DNA of 64,000 bases from contig NW_022145601.1 in NCBI RefSeq assembly GCF_000002235.5, positions 4,709,563 through 4,773,562 of the forward strand. Direction: 5' to 3'. Origin of the DNA: Strongylocentrotus purpuratus. Its lineage: Eukaryota; Echinodermata; Echinoidea; Camarodonta; Strongylocentrotidae. The notes under the pieces are model-generated. The model was not told the DNA's origin. It did no database searches and saw only the letters and a program-made list of their open reading frames with translations. Positions 21,263-34,291 of the stretch are shown piece after piece; position 1 is the first letter of the stretch; each line of letters begins with the position of its first letter. The position numbers were made by a program, and so were the translations under genes.

Positions 21263-22058
21263 GGATAGTTGTCTGGTCCCAGTCCCTTTTTTTGGAAAAA
21301 GTTTGTTTGAAAGAAATAGCAAGAAACCAACCGAGGGCAAGGACCCCGCAAAAAACTCATTTTTTTCCCCCTGCAAAATGAAAGACCACATTTACCTACA
21401 TAACAGCGCGATTAAGCGAACCTAACTCATAAAAAAAAAACGCGAAAAAATAGCAATGTGAGAAGTAAAAACACGGAGGCATTGTCAAGCATTTCGGCAA
21501 AGTTTCCGGGTTCAGCAGGTTGCGGAATCATAAAATCAGTTCCGCATAAGCGATCATAAAAGCCTAATTTGTTCAAAAAATTACATACTTTTATCGCCGG
21601 AATCTGGGTAACAACACTCCATTAAGTTGTACAGGTGCGCAGAAGACGAACTGTCAGTCAATTCTATTTTTAATCTGCGCATAATTATATGCAAATTATA
21701 CCAAACGAAATTAGTCTCATGCACATCGTTTATTAGTGTCACAGATGGGTCGCAATTGCTACACTATACGGACAGATTAGATAGATGTGTAAATCACTAA
21801 AATTATAATCAGTATACGATGTGAAAGTTATTCTTCTCCGGCTTCCGGAAACCAACCTGGTATTTTTTGTTATGTCCTGCGGGACGCAATTACTCACCGC
21901 TTTTGCATTATTTGTTTTTGAGATTTGTCTTTTTCTATTAAGTGCCCCTTTTCTTTCATCTCTGATAGTGAGTGCCCCTTATTAAGTGCGAGGAGTGGAA
22001 CATTCACAGTCCTAAGACCTGCAATTTAATTTGAAATTAGAGATTAGCAATTAGAAAT

Positions 22059-22240
22059 ATAACTTGCTATGTCAGACATGCTGTAGCATCACCAGGAAGA
22101 CAAAGGCAATGATGATGTATTTTACATATGTATGGAAGCATCCAATTCTATTATAAACATGTGCTAAGCTGGGAAAATTACATACCATTGTCTATTCTAG
22201 AATATTAGTTTAGTCTGACATGTCTGACATAGCAACTTAT
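22059..22240. mobile_element. MITE-like inverted-repeat element
   Basis: ATAACTTGCTATGTCAGACA at the left and TGTCTGACATAGCAACTTAT at the right are inverted repeats with one mismatch, about 180 bp apart. Non-coding interior. Confidence 0.7.
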
Positions 22241-23344
22241 ATGTCGCTATTGTTTGTGGTATTGTAACAGGTGGTCAACTTTGGCAAAGTTACATGCCAC
22301 TTTCTCTAGTTAGCTGATTGATGACTGACAGATGATGTCACATGGGGAATTACATCCGAAGGTTTTTTGGGTGGAGCTTAGCAAGTTTGAAAAACAAATA
22401 TTAAAACAATATTTAAAAATCTATGAAACAAATTCAGAAGTTTACATATCAAAATATGAGATGTATGCAGGACTGCACACCAACAGAAACACACTTGTAT
22501 TTCGATGTCATGGGCCCTTTAAAACTTATTGATATCACCAATGCTCACTAGGTTTGTTTTCTTGTAAACCTGGTGTGCGTGACCAGCGTAACGAATCATT
22601 TCCTTCAAGTGTCTTTTCTAGTACTATCGAAATTTTGTCATTCCTTTTATAACGAATATTTAAATCCCTTTACTACCCGAAGCTAAAGCTATGGTCACAA
22701 ATCAGAGCGGCGACCGACCGATTAGTAGCCTGCTCGGTCGCCGCTGGAATTTAGGCATCGCCCAGCAATTTTTGGAGAATTCGAGCAGGCTGTAGAGCCC
22801 CAGCGATGCCTGGGGGTGCCCTGTCGGTTTCCCGTCGGTCGCCGGTCGATTTTAGGTCAAAACTGGGCGAAATCGCGGAGCTTTTCCGCGCGTTGTCCCG
22901 GCAGTGACCGACCGGTGACCCACCGATTCCCGAGCAGTCTCCCACCGGCCAGATGCCCTGAAATATTCGAATCTTTGTTTAAAAACTGCGCATTCTAGAG
23001 CATGAGAAACCAAAAAAATGTCATCATCTTACAGCAAAACTATCATTACATGTGAACATGTTTTTTGTGTCTCGTGAGTGCCATAATGGCATCGTTTTGC
23101 CCCAACTTGATATAACAGGGGCATCTACCCTCTACCCGAACTATGGAGTGAGTATGCTACAGGCACTTAGTAATCGACTGTAGGCAGGTTCCCCTTAAAA
23201 TCCAAGTTCATTAAGATTAAGGGCCTAGATGTCTTTAAAAGAAGAAGACAAAAAAATGACTAGAAAAAAGAGAGTAGAAGAATATTGAATGGTTTCAAAA
23301 GCGATTTGATCTCTCTTTTTTCTGGTATGACCTTTCATCATCCA

Positions 23345-23712
23345 CCGTCCTCTTCTTCTTCTTCTTCAAGATAATCTGCCTCCTTCAATACTGAAGATTC
23401 TTGCAGATGCCGTATACTCGGCCTGATTGGGGTGTGCAGGTGGACCATTACACCGGGGTTTCCCCCTTCTCTTATACGAACAGTGCAATGGGTTCTTAAC
23501 GTGCAAGGGTGGTGACTCTCCTGTACACGGGGCCTCCATTTAACGTTCTATCCGAGGGACGGAGTGTTTTCCACTTGACATAACCTGCGTCTATGAACAA
23601 GGGAAGGGGCACGTTAACACACAACGCAGACTTCAGTCATCCGCCTGGATGGGAGTCGAACCCGGGATCTTTGGTTCGACAGGCAGACGCTTTACAGATA
23701 TTGCACGGCGGC
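23345..23712 (-). mobile_element. tRNA-derived SINE (minus strand)
   Basis: On the minus strand the head reads GTAAAGCGTCTGCCTGTCGA then GATCCCGGGTTCGACTCCC, a good RNA polymerase III B box (GGTTCGANTCC). The body contains CTTGCACGTTAAGAACCC, like the conserved central part of several metazoan SINE families. The tail is a GAA-repeat (plus TTCTTCTTC at about 23353-23366). It is inserted in the larger element 22684-25874. Confidence 0.6.
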
Positions 23713-23937
23713 CGGCCAGTGATCGGCGGGGCTCCAAAATACGCTCGGTGCCCGGCCGTTCGCCGTCCGGGCAGCGAACTAATCGAGCGTTCGCCGCTGA
23801 GCGATTTAGGTCAAAAATCGAAGCCGCTAGGTCAAAGGCTGCCGACCGATTTTGGACTCGCCGCCCAGTGACCGACTGATCTCCCAGCGGCGACTGAGCG
23901 GCGACCGGGCGGTGACTGCTCGACAGCCTTTGACCTA

Positions 23938-25637
23938 GGGTGCGTTCAATCGAATTTTCGAAGCTAGAATCACAAACATGAATCACAAATCAAAACGCCG
24001 TTACAAAAAACTAGGTCACTGCGGTTAGCGTTCAAGCGATTTTTCATCAACTAATTCTAGCTCATTTCGAGCCCAGCCACTGCGCATCATACTCGCAGTT
24101 TGACCCAGGAAGTATAGGTCAACTTCGGCGCGCGCTTTTTTGAATTGTTTACGGCCGACTGTCGACTGCTGTTTTGAGCATAGATCGCAATAATAAAACA
24201 AAGAATGAGAAGGTGAGGAAGGAAAAACAAAAAATTACATAAGGAAAGACAAAAAGAGAAAATGATAGAGTTATTAAAACAAAGATTAACATAAGAATAG
24301 AAGGAAGAAACAAAGAATAACAAAAGAGAAAGTGATAGAATTATAAAAATAAAGAATAACATAAGAGAAGACGATAGAAGGAAGAAACAAAGAATAACAT
24401 AAGGAAAAAAAAAAGAAAGTGATAGAGTTGTTAAAACAAAGATTAACATAAGAATAGAAGGAAGAAACAGAGAATAACAAAAGAGAAAGTGATAGAATTA
24501 TAAAAATAAAGAATAACATAAGAGAAGGTGATAGAAGGAAGAAACAAAGAATAACATAAGGAAAGACAGAAAGAGAAAGTGATAGAATGCTTAAAACAAA
24601 GAATTACATTTAAAAAAAGCTTATAGAAGGAAAAAAAACAAAGATTAACATAAGAATAGAAGGAGGAAACAAAGAATAACAAAAGAGAAAGTGATAGAAT
24701 TATAAAAAACAAAGAATAACATAAGAGAAGGTGATAGAAGGAAAAAACCAAGAATAACATAAGAATAAAAGGAAGAAACAAAGAATAACATAAGGAAAGA
24801 CAGAAATAGAAAGTGATAGAATGATTAAAACAAAGAATAACATTAGAGAATGTGAGTGAAGGGAAAAAACAAAGATGAACATAAGAATAGAAAGAAGAAA
24901 CAAAGAATAACAAAAGAGAAAGTGATAGAATTATAAAAAACAAAGAATAACATAAAAGAAGGTGATAGAAGGAAAAAACAAAGAATAACATAAGAATAAA
25001 AGGAAGAAACAAAGAATAACATAAGGAAAGACGGAAAGAGAAAGTGATAGAATGATTAAAAACAAAGAATAACATAAGAGAATGTGAGTAAAGGAAAAAA
25101 ACAAAGATTAACATAAGAATAGAAGTAAGAAACAAAGAATACCATGAGGAAAGACAGAAATAGAAAGTGATAGAATGATTAAAACAAAGAATAACATAAG
25201 AGAATGTGAGTGAAGGGAAAAAACAAAGATGAACATAAGAATAGAAAGAAGAAACAAAGAATAACCAAAGGAAAGACAGAAAGAGAAAAAGATAGAAGGA
25301 AAACAAGGTATAACATAACGGAACAGGCCACGATAAAGAGCATGGTATAGTAAACGCAAATTGCATGAAAAGCAGGCGCGCGCTTTTTGCCCAAACCGGA
25401 ACAGGCTCCGTCATACAATCATGATTGAAAACTCCGTCCGTTTAATCGAATTTTAGCGACCGTGATTCTGCAGAATCATGATACAAAACGCATCTTTGTC
25501 AATGTTTCATGTTTGTGTTTTCAAACACGTTTATTTTTAAGACCGACGAAAAAATCGCTTGAACGCATTGCGTTTTAAACTAAACGTCTTTGAAAACCGT
25601 GATTCTAGGGTGAAAAAGTGTCGATTAAACGCACCCC
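23938..25637. mobile_element. Nested inverted-repeat element with purine satellite
   Basis: The ends GGTGCGTTCAATCGA and TCGATTAAACGCACC are inverted repeats; CCTAG flanks both sides, a likely 5-bp target duplication. Subterminal parts share CGCTTGAACGC/GCGTTCAAGCG and CGTGATTCT motifs in inverted orientation. Most of the inside is the purine-rich array at 24190-25330. No transposase is recognised, so it would be non-autonomous. Confidence 0.7.
24190..25330. repeat. Purine-strand minisatellite (GAAACAAAGAATAACATAAG)
   Basis: About 1.1 kb in which the plus strand is almost all A and G. Units such as GAAACAAAGAATAACATAAG, GAGAAAGTGATAGAAT and AGAAGGTGATAGAAGGA alternate in a loose higher-order order. 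The long minus-strand frame over it (24443-25414) is poly Phe/Leu/Ser/Tyr from the repeat and is not treated as a gene. Confidence 0.8.
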
Positions 25638-27009
25638 TAGCGGTTTCGATTTTTGACCTTAATCGCTGGAAGGTGAACGCTCGATTAGGTCGGCGCCCGG
25701 GCGGCGACTGCCCGGTCACCGAGCGTAGTGTGGGCGGCGAGTGAAAGTGAGCAGGCGCCGCCCGAATTTTAACTCCGCGCTAAAACTTCAGCAGCGACCT
25801 AGCGATGCCTTAAAAACTAGCGGTGCCTGGGCAGGCTACTTCTGGTTAATATGACCATACCAGCAGCATTATAATATGTTTTATTCACCTACTGTATTGA
25901 GCATTTTAGCAGCAGACATATTGTATCGGTGCGTGTGGCCGTGCGTGTGCGCGAGTGTATGTATGTGTTTGTTTGTTCAAATTTCATGGACCTTGAAAAG
26001 GTCTTCTCTTGAAGATGTGTTGTTGTTGATGATGATGATGATGAAGGTGATAGCGATTTGTGAAATCATGTCGTTAAAGAACAGCTCGAACTTTTGGGCG
26101 ACGTTAAGGAATTCGCATATGTTGCATAATCTTTTAAGCCCATTGTTCCATGATGATGCGTGATACCTGTATTCCCAGCTTCTGAGGGGCGTTGAATTGA
26201 CTTTTAATGTTCATTTGCAATTGAAGGACAAGTTTAGATACTACAGGTCAAGTAAAGGTCGGACAAGTTATATTGAATATTGAGGTTGAATACTGTTGCT
26301 AGAGATATAGAAAAATATACATTGTTTCGTTCATTCGTTAGTTTATTCTGTGTTCCATGAACAAAATATTCTCTACATCCCATGACACTGCTTTACAATA
26401 GAGTACTGTACTACATAATAAAATTACGACAATAGCCAAATATTATTATACATAACGAAACAAAATACAAATCAAAATTGACTATGAAGAATCAACCGAA
26501 GGCATATTCCATATCCTTGTCCATTAACTTTTAGAATGTGCAAACATAGCAATGACGTATTTTTGGACGTGAATATGATTTCTATGAGATGAATACAATT
26601 TGCCATTGACATTATCGGTGTGCAGTGAGTTTAAGTATTTCGGATATTGAGCATGGGCCTATATAGCGACCATGTAATGACTTTATAGTTCCCAAATGAA
26701 CACAGTTCTTATATTCCCTACATAGTTTAAGCATCATAATAGTGCATTGCTTTATTACTGTTCTTTTTATAGAGAAATCAGCTTGAATATGCCACTCCAT
26801 CGATTTGCATGTGGTCGGTATTATGTTGTAGTGTTTAGACTATGGTAAACAGGCACTTCTTTATATCAACAAATAAATTATCATAATCTGTAATTTTCTA
26901 CATTGGGATAGAGGAGCGTGAATATCATCTTCCTCTTTTCATTAAAAGTGTCATTAACAGAAAACTAGTTACTAGAATCACTTTCAGCTCTAAAAGAATA
27001 TCGGATTCT

Positions 27010-28795
27010 TCTTGTATACTTTTCCTTTAACCCTAATAAGGCCGGGCTATTTGAAGTCTTACTATGGCCGGGGGGGGCATTATGCCCCCCCCCCTAAGAT
27101 CTCGGCCGTGAAACGGCCGATCTCCGCGAAAATGTGCACGCATGTCAAATGAAGTGTATAGAACAATATGATAATTTCAATTTTTTGAAGAAAAAAATCA
27201 CTTATTTGCATATTTATGGTAATTTATGCAAATAACGTCATAAAATCACATTTTTACCCATAAATCATATATTATTCATATTTAAGCATTCTTTTTCACT
27301 GCATATATTCATTAGACCATTTGGAACAATAATACGACAAAAAAAAATTGAAAGAGCCAGCCTATTCCTTATGTTATCTCTTGTTTTGATAATTTCTTAT
27401 GTATTTCATTGTTTTTTTTAACTTATTTATGTTATTGTTGTTTTTTTTCTTCATTTTTTCTACAATTCAACTATTTTGACTCCCAAAACAACCACCTTAA
27501 AGGTATTACAAAGTTTTGGTATGGGGTCATAAATTTGGTTCAAATTAACATATTGGAAGCATATGCGTTCCTACAATATTCATTGATCGTTGTCGCGGTT
27601 GAAATCGAGTCTAAAGTTATGAAATTGTAAATAATTAAATCTTTATCTTGTATAGCTCCCTCTCAAGGTCAAGATCTTCATTTAGCTATGAAACAATGTT
27701 TCTTGACCAAAATCGACCGATTAGCTATTCCCGTTCGGAAATTATATATCACAACTACATATTCTGAGATTTTCATGGTCGCAGCTACCATCGTACGGCC
27801 ATAGGCGGTATTTGAAATTTATCAAAATTTACCGGGAGTACCGGTAAATTTTTATATTCAATTTTTCTCGAAAACAGAAGTATTTTAGGGGCTAATTTTT
27901 TTAGTGCTTATAATACATCCACAGGGGCATCCAAATATATAAAAATTGTGAAGATTCACTATACACCCAATTTTCAAAATTTCCCAAAACTTTGTATTAT
28001 CTTTAACTTTAAACAAGACCCAATAACCAATGTTTGATCTATTTTTAGGAAAAATGACATTTCCATATGTTTTGTACACAAATCACAAAAATGAGCGATT
28101 TCGGGCTGACATGCAAAGACAAAAGGTCACGTGACCTTGTAACTATAGGTCCGATTTTTAAAAATATTTTTTTAAAGATGTGCAAGACTCTAAAGAAAAA
28201 AGTCAGCGAGCGGTGAGGCGCCATCCATATGCGTTCTCGAACAATCAGAAAAATCGTGGAGGGGGGGGGGGGGGCATATAATGCCACCCCCGGCCTTATT
28301 AGGGTTAAAGGTAATTCAAAGTTTTGGAAAATTTTGAAAAATAGCTGGATGGTGATTCTTTACAATTTTGATATATTTGGATGCCCCTGTGGATGTTCTA
28401 TAAGCACTAAACAATTTAGCCCCGAAAACACTCCTGCTTTTGAGTAAAATTAAATATAACAATTTCAACTAGCGCTTATGGCCATACAATTGTAGCTGCA
28501 ACCATGAAAATCTCAGAATATGTAGTAGTGATATATCATTTTCAAACGGGAATAGCCATCGGTCGATTTTAATCAAGAAACATAGTTTCATGGCTTTATT
28601 GTTAATATCTTGACCTTAAAAGGGAGCTATACAGCATAAAGAGTTTAATATTTAACATTTCATAACTTTAGACTCAAATTCAACCACGACAACGATTACT
28701 GAATATAGTAGGATCGAATATACTTCTGAACCAAATGCATGACCCCATACCAAGACTTAGTATTACCTTTAACCTTCCATGTTAGCATCAAGGCA
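27010..28795. mobile_element. Foldback element with two nested inverted-repeat pairs
   Basis: Sequence at about 27490-28015 is present in inverted, diverged form at about 28300-28780 (for example TTCAAAGTTTTGG, GGATGCCCCTGTGGATG, CCATGAAAATCTCAGAATAT and CGGGAATAGC). Inside this arrangement, CTTTAACCCTAATAAGGCCG at 27028 and CGGCCTTATTAGGGTTAAAG at 28295 form a second perfect inverted pair, each beside a G or C homopolymer. The unit can form a very large hairpin. No coding gene. Confidence 0.7.
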
Positions 28796-30986
28796 GAACG
28801 GAGAAATATGCCCAAATTTGGATATGCCTGGATTTCACATTTCCGTAGTTTCCATTGAAATTGTACTCTTTAGAATCGTTTCCGCTATTAACAGTGTTTG
28901 AACGCGATATCACCAATGCTCACTAGGTTTGTTTTGTTGTATATAGACCTAGTGTGCGTGACCAGCGTAACGAATGATTTCCTTCTAAGTGTTTTTTCTA
29001 GTACTACCGACATTTTGTCATTCCTTTTATAATGAATATTTCAATCCCTTTACTACCCGAAGCTAAGATGTTTTATTCACCTACTGTATTGGGCATTTCA
29101 GCAGAAGACTTTGTATCGGTGCGTGTGTGCGAGTGTGTGTGTTTGTTAGTTCGTCCCCAGTGTTTTATTAGTTAGTTTTCAAATTAATAGTTAGCATCAT
29201 CTTTGTCATCTTTATTTCTCACGAGGCGACCGAGGAGAGTGCATGTAAGGTGTTTAATATCTATACAAATATATATGAAAGAGCACATTCAATTCTGATA
29301 CATGCGCATAAATGTCCTTCGTAAAATGTGTCATCCCAGTATATAGACTGACAGTGCACAAGACAAAAAAAACTAAAAAACAAAAACATAAGGAATTGCA
29401 GGAAAATGTCAGTTAATCTAGCAAACCCTCAAGAAAGTTGGCGCATGGCACACAGCACCGACATTGTCGGTCATGTAGAATTTAGCCTTACAAATAAAGA
29501 ACATAGAAAGAGGTTGTTAATTTTTTTTTCGTTCTAAAGTTCGTTCAACTCTTACGGTGCCAAGGGCTTTTGCTTGTTTCAAGAATTTACCCAAACACAA
29601 GCAATGTTGTGTGCCAACGTTATAGGAACTTTATAACGTTTCCTTGTGATACCAAGAGTTAGTTATACCAGGGACCTGATCATGTCCCTGGTAATACGAA
29701 TGGAAATTATTTTTAAAATATGGATGAGTTTCCTCTGTAATGATCCTTTACGTTTATGTTCATTATTGCTGACCATTGTTAAATGCTACAATTGGAAAAG
29801 ATCCTGTACAAAATGTGAAATTCTCTCAAGGAATGTTTATAGTTGCATATAACCGTGTGAAGAATTTACTTTTTGTTTATGCTAATTGTGTAGGCATGCA
29901 CACATTTTAGTGAAACAGAGATCATTAATAAACACAAATCATGGCACATAAATGCAGGTATATAATTGTGTTTATATATGTAAAACATAACTTGATGTAT
30001 GTAGTTTTTAATTTCGTTCTTGAGTGTTCGAAGTCAGTAATAAATGATCACTTAACTCATAGCCTGCCATGAGGCTGCATGCACGCTACCTATTGAGTGC
30101 CATGAGCGTGCGTGCACACTTTCGTAGTAGCAGTTATTGTTCATGCTCATTGGGCTGTGCTGTGTGTTTTGCACTCGCCATTCATAGAACCATCGCGTTA
30201 ATCAGATTATCTCCAAAACAACCTGGCACAATGGGGATTAGCCCAGTGGCACGATAAGAGTTAACCCGTTGACTACTGAATTATCTAATTCCCATAGACT
30301 TAACACAGGGTCCACCAGGTTCCAGTAAGCAATGGGTTAAATCATTAAACCCTTATCGACATAAGTATGGAGGCCTATCCGGGATTGGAACGCGGGACCT
30401 CTCATACCCAAAACAAGAATCATTCTGCATTCGTTTTCCATTTTCCAAGATCTTGAACATGATTAGCAACTTTCTCAAAAATATCTAGAATACTTGACTC
30501 ATACTCTAAACAGTGATATAAATTGATCGCCATATACGTTTTCATCGAGGAAGCAATGTGTGTATGAAAGCACCTCAACTGTTTGAAACATATATTTACG
30601 TGACAGGCACAGTGAGAGTTAAGTCTCTAGAAAATGAAATTCGTCAAGAATAGACCGGTTTATTAACATATTCAAATTGTATGCATTTTTTTATACACAA
30701 AGGTTGTTCTTGACAACCTGAAAGCATGCCCGAGGCTGGCCTGACAAAGCAACACATAATTCAAGCAGACTTGATTCAGTACTGTAGTTCATTCAGTAAT
30801 AACACGTTAATGGAATAACTCATCACTAGGTCCCCAGGAAAGAAACATCTCCATGTATTACATTTAATTTTTGTTAGTTAACCAAGCAATTTTTAGGAAT
30901 TGTGCCTCAGGAAAATATTGAACCGCCATATGGCTGTCTCCATGTTTGTGACTATGTATCATTTATGTATCTCTATTTCTCCTCAG

Positions 30987-31073
30987 CCTGGACACCTTTA
31001 CGATGGGAAAGACACTTTCTAAAAAGACTAAACAGATCACTGAACCCCCGAAGGATGACAGACCAAGTTCAAG
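30987..31073 (+). CDS. NLR start exon, copy 4 (MGKTLSKK type)
   Basis: Acceptor TTTCTCCTCAG|CC, ATG at 31003, MGKTLSKKTKQITEPPKDDR then PSS, phase 2 donor TTCAAG|GTACAG. Closest to copy 1: Thr4, KKTK and the PSS ending are shared only by these two. Flanking intron sequence (for example the TGCCCGAGG and CAAGCAGACTTGATTC stretches above, and AGGATAAAGGGCAGA below) also matches copy 1. It can be joined in frame to the death-domain exon. Confidence 0.55.
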
Positions 31074-32884
31074 GTACAGATATGTTTAGCATAAGTCCAC
31101 CGTTACACATGTATAATTGTTGAAATTGCACTGGTCACAGAATGCTAATGAATGAGTATGATCATTTATCACATATAATTTCCAAGAAAAGTATAATTTT
31201 TTCTATGTGATTTCAAAATTTCAAAGTACAAAACAATTTAAAAGTGGGATTTAGGCAGTACCTTTTTTTTCTTCTGATTTTGAGATTTGTGTAGTTGTTT
31301 TTACTTACCACCCTTGTTCATGTTGATATCCAATCACGATAAACCTATAGACTAAGCATATGCACTGATTCCTTGATAGGATAAAGGGCAGAGTGGGCGT
31401 TATTAGCCTGCTGAGTTTGAGCAAAATCTGATAATACCTTTACAGATTTGTCTATATAATTTCAATTTCCTTTTCTTTTCTCCCCCCTTGCACTTGACTT
31501 TAGAAGACTAGACTGCGAACTTTAATCACCTTTTCTCTAAAGTAACATTCTATGTGACTGGACATTCTTTTGTTTTCCATGAAAAAGCGCATCTAATTCT
31601 AATACATGCGCATAAATATCCTTGGTAAAATGTGTCGTCCCAGTGTAATAACAATAATTAAAAAAACATAAGATTTGTAAGACGCCAAATCCACTTGACA
31701 ATCAAATGCTCAAGGCGGAACTTGCGCAAAAGATGCAATACATGATTGATATACAGATGTAAGATAGGAGAGGTACGGACATGAAAGGCAAAATATATAA
31801 GGAATTACATGCAGAATTAAAGTATGGACCGCATGTGCAGGTTTATAATTATGTTACATATATATATATATGTATATATTTTAATATCTTTTTCGTTCGT
31901 GAGTGTTCGAAGCCTGTGAAAAATGATCACTTAAATCATGAAATCCAAATCGCCATAATTATGGAGGCCCTTTAGGGATTGGAACCCGGGAACTCTCAAA
32001 CCCCCCAACAAAAATTAATTCCTCATTCGTTTCCCATTGTCAAGGTTGAGTTCTGGGAAGAGTTGAAAAAAAATATGTGAGCGTTATTATTGTATTATGC
32101 AAGTGTGTATGAACATCAGATAAAAAAATGTTCCCTGAAAAGCATTGCTCATCAAATGCCTTAATATTTTAAAAATGGCATGTAACATCATACAAATCGG
32201 GACGGATTTTAATGCCATATGTTCGTGTAGTCTCATATACATCTTTCTGTGAACAGTGCGTGTATCTTTACCAAGACTGGGCCAAATTTCTTATCATTTT
32301 GATGATTCCTGAACCTCGCATTACACCCAAATACTTATATGCTGGATGAAAAAACTTTTCGGATCGATTCCACAGCGTTTCTTTCACAATGCAATCGCAT
32401 GACCAGAACTCAACTTATCTTTAACATTGATACAAATTGACCACCATATACGTTTTTTGGTGAAGGAATGTGTGTTTGAAAGGACCTCAACTGTTTGTCA
32501 CATATATTTATGTGACAGACGCAGTGAGAGTTAACAAGTCTCTAAAAAATGAAATTCTTTAGGAATAGACCGGTTCTGTAATATATTCATATTGTATGCA
32601 TACTTTGTAAACAAAGAATATTCTTGGGAAAGCTTGCCCAAGGCTGGCCCGACATAGCAACACATACGTTAAGCAGAATTGATTTTAAGTACTGTAGTTC
32701 AGTCATAAATAACAGGTTAATGGAATAACTCATCACTAGGGCCCCCAGGAAAGAAATTTGTCATTTTTGTAAGTGAACCGGTCAATTTGTAGGACTGGTG
32801 CCCCACAGGCACATCTTGAACCGCCATATGGTGGACCCCATGTTTGTGATTATTTATCATTTATTTATCTCTATTTCTCCTCAG

Positions 32885-32971
32885 CCTGGATACCTTCACG
32901 ATGGGAAAGAATCTTTCCAAAGAAACTGAAGAGATGACTGAACCCCCTAAAGATGACATACCAAGTACAAG
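32885..32971 (+). CDS. NLR start exon, copy 5 (MGKNLSKETEEM type)
   Basis: Acceptor TTTCTCCTCAG|CC, ATG at 32901, MGKNLSKETEEMTEPPKDDI then PST, phase 2 donor ACAAG|GTACAG. Equivalent of copy 2 in the second block but with an intact ATG. Asn4 is shared with copy 2. Confidence 0.55.
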
Positions 32972-34291
32972 GTACAGATATGTTAAGCATTAGTTTAATG
33001 TGATTTGTAATTGTTAAATTTGCACTGGTCACAGAATGCTAATGACTGAGTTAGACCAGCATCTATCACTTCTGACATTAGTTCAGGTTATTATTTTTTT
33101 ACAATTTCATGCGAATGATCTTTTGATAGTAATTATTAACGATGGTCGACACCTGCTGTGAAAAAAGGGCGTTCGATCGGTGAAATGAAAATATGCCGTT
33201 ATTCGATTTTCATCTCAGAGGGAAATAAATAATAAACATGAAACCTCCAAAATACAAAATTTCTTATTATCAGTACAATAAAAACAGATAATATTCTATA
33301 GGCCCTACAGTTGACCATCATAATGCAATCAAAGGTTTATTATGTAAACACGCAAGTACATATGTGAGCTCGCCCCACACAACAACCCAGAAGTAAAGGT
33401 TTTCAGTCAAAGCTAAAGAAGGTGTATTTGTTCAGGATGGCCAAATTTAGCATTTAGAATTTCCTGAAAGAGTATAGTATTTTCTATGTCATTTCAAAAT
33501 CGAATTACAAAACAATTTAAAAGTGTTATTTATGCAGTACCCTGTAGACCTAAGTTTTTTTCTGATTTTCTGATTTTTCTGTAGTTGTTTTGACTTATTT
33601 ACGATCCTTGCTCATTTTGATCTCCAATCGCTATAAGCCTAAGGGTGCGTTTATGCTAAGTTTTGCAGGCCAGAATGAGGCTTTTGATACGCGGTTTGTT
33701 CAACACACGGTTGCGTCCTTTCTCATTTTCGTAGAGTCACCGATAACAGGTTTATTCCAATGGTATTCATACTTTGTACGCAAAGGCTGTGCTTGACAAC
33801 CTAAAAACTTGCCCGAGGCTGGCCCGACAAAGCAACACATAATCCAAGCAGACTTGATTCTAAGTACTGTCTAAATACGTCATTAATAACACGCCTAATG
33901 GAATAACTCATCACTATGTCCCCAGGAAACAAAACGTCTATAATATTTAATTTTTGTTAGTGAACCGGTCAATTTTCAGAACTGGTGCCCCAGGCAGGCA
34001 AATCTTGAACCACCATATGGTTGACCCCATATTTGTGATTATAATAATAATAATAATAGTGAACATTTATAATGCGCCATGTCTGTCAAAAATGACACTC
34101 CTGGCGCAGTTGTGTGGAAGTTGTATAATTGTGGGCAAGAATTCAAGAAAGAAAGTAAAATACACATAAGTTACAGTCTAACAAACTTCAGGACATAATT
34201 TGCAATAATACAATTATACAATACAAAGCATATTACAGTAAATCAAGTTATATATTAAAGGGTAGTACAATGTAAGACATAATTAAACAAA

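Larger units (their letters stand above)
22684..25874. mobile_element. Composite insertion with GC-rich GGCGACCGA ends
   Basis: Outer inserted element. A matching empty site exists at about 29055-29070, where GAAGCTAA runs straight into ATGTTTTATTCACC; here the same two flanks are 3.2 kb apart. The ends share TATGGTCA in inverted orientation. GC-rich parts (22700-22960, 23700-23937, 25640-25850) repeat GGCGACCG and TCGCCG motifs. A SINE-like unit and a second inverted-repeat element are nested inside. No intact transposase is seen. Confidence 0.7.

Noticed and set aside
24190..25330. CRISPR-like array
   Set aside because: Repeats are degenerate and contiguous without unique spacers, in animal DNA.
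24443..25414. 323-codon minus-strand open frame, hydrophobic and repetitive
   Set aside because: Lies on the purine-rich minisatellite; the Phe/Leu/Ser/Tyr composition comes from the repeat and all three minus frames are partly open. No start context, domain or splice signal.
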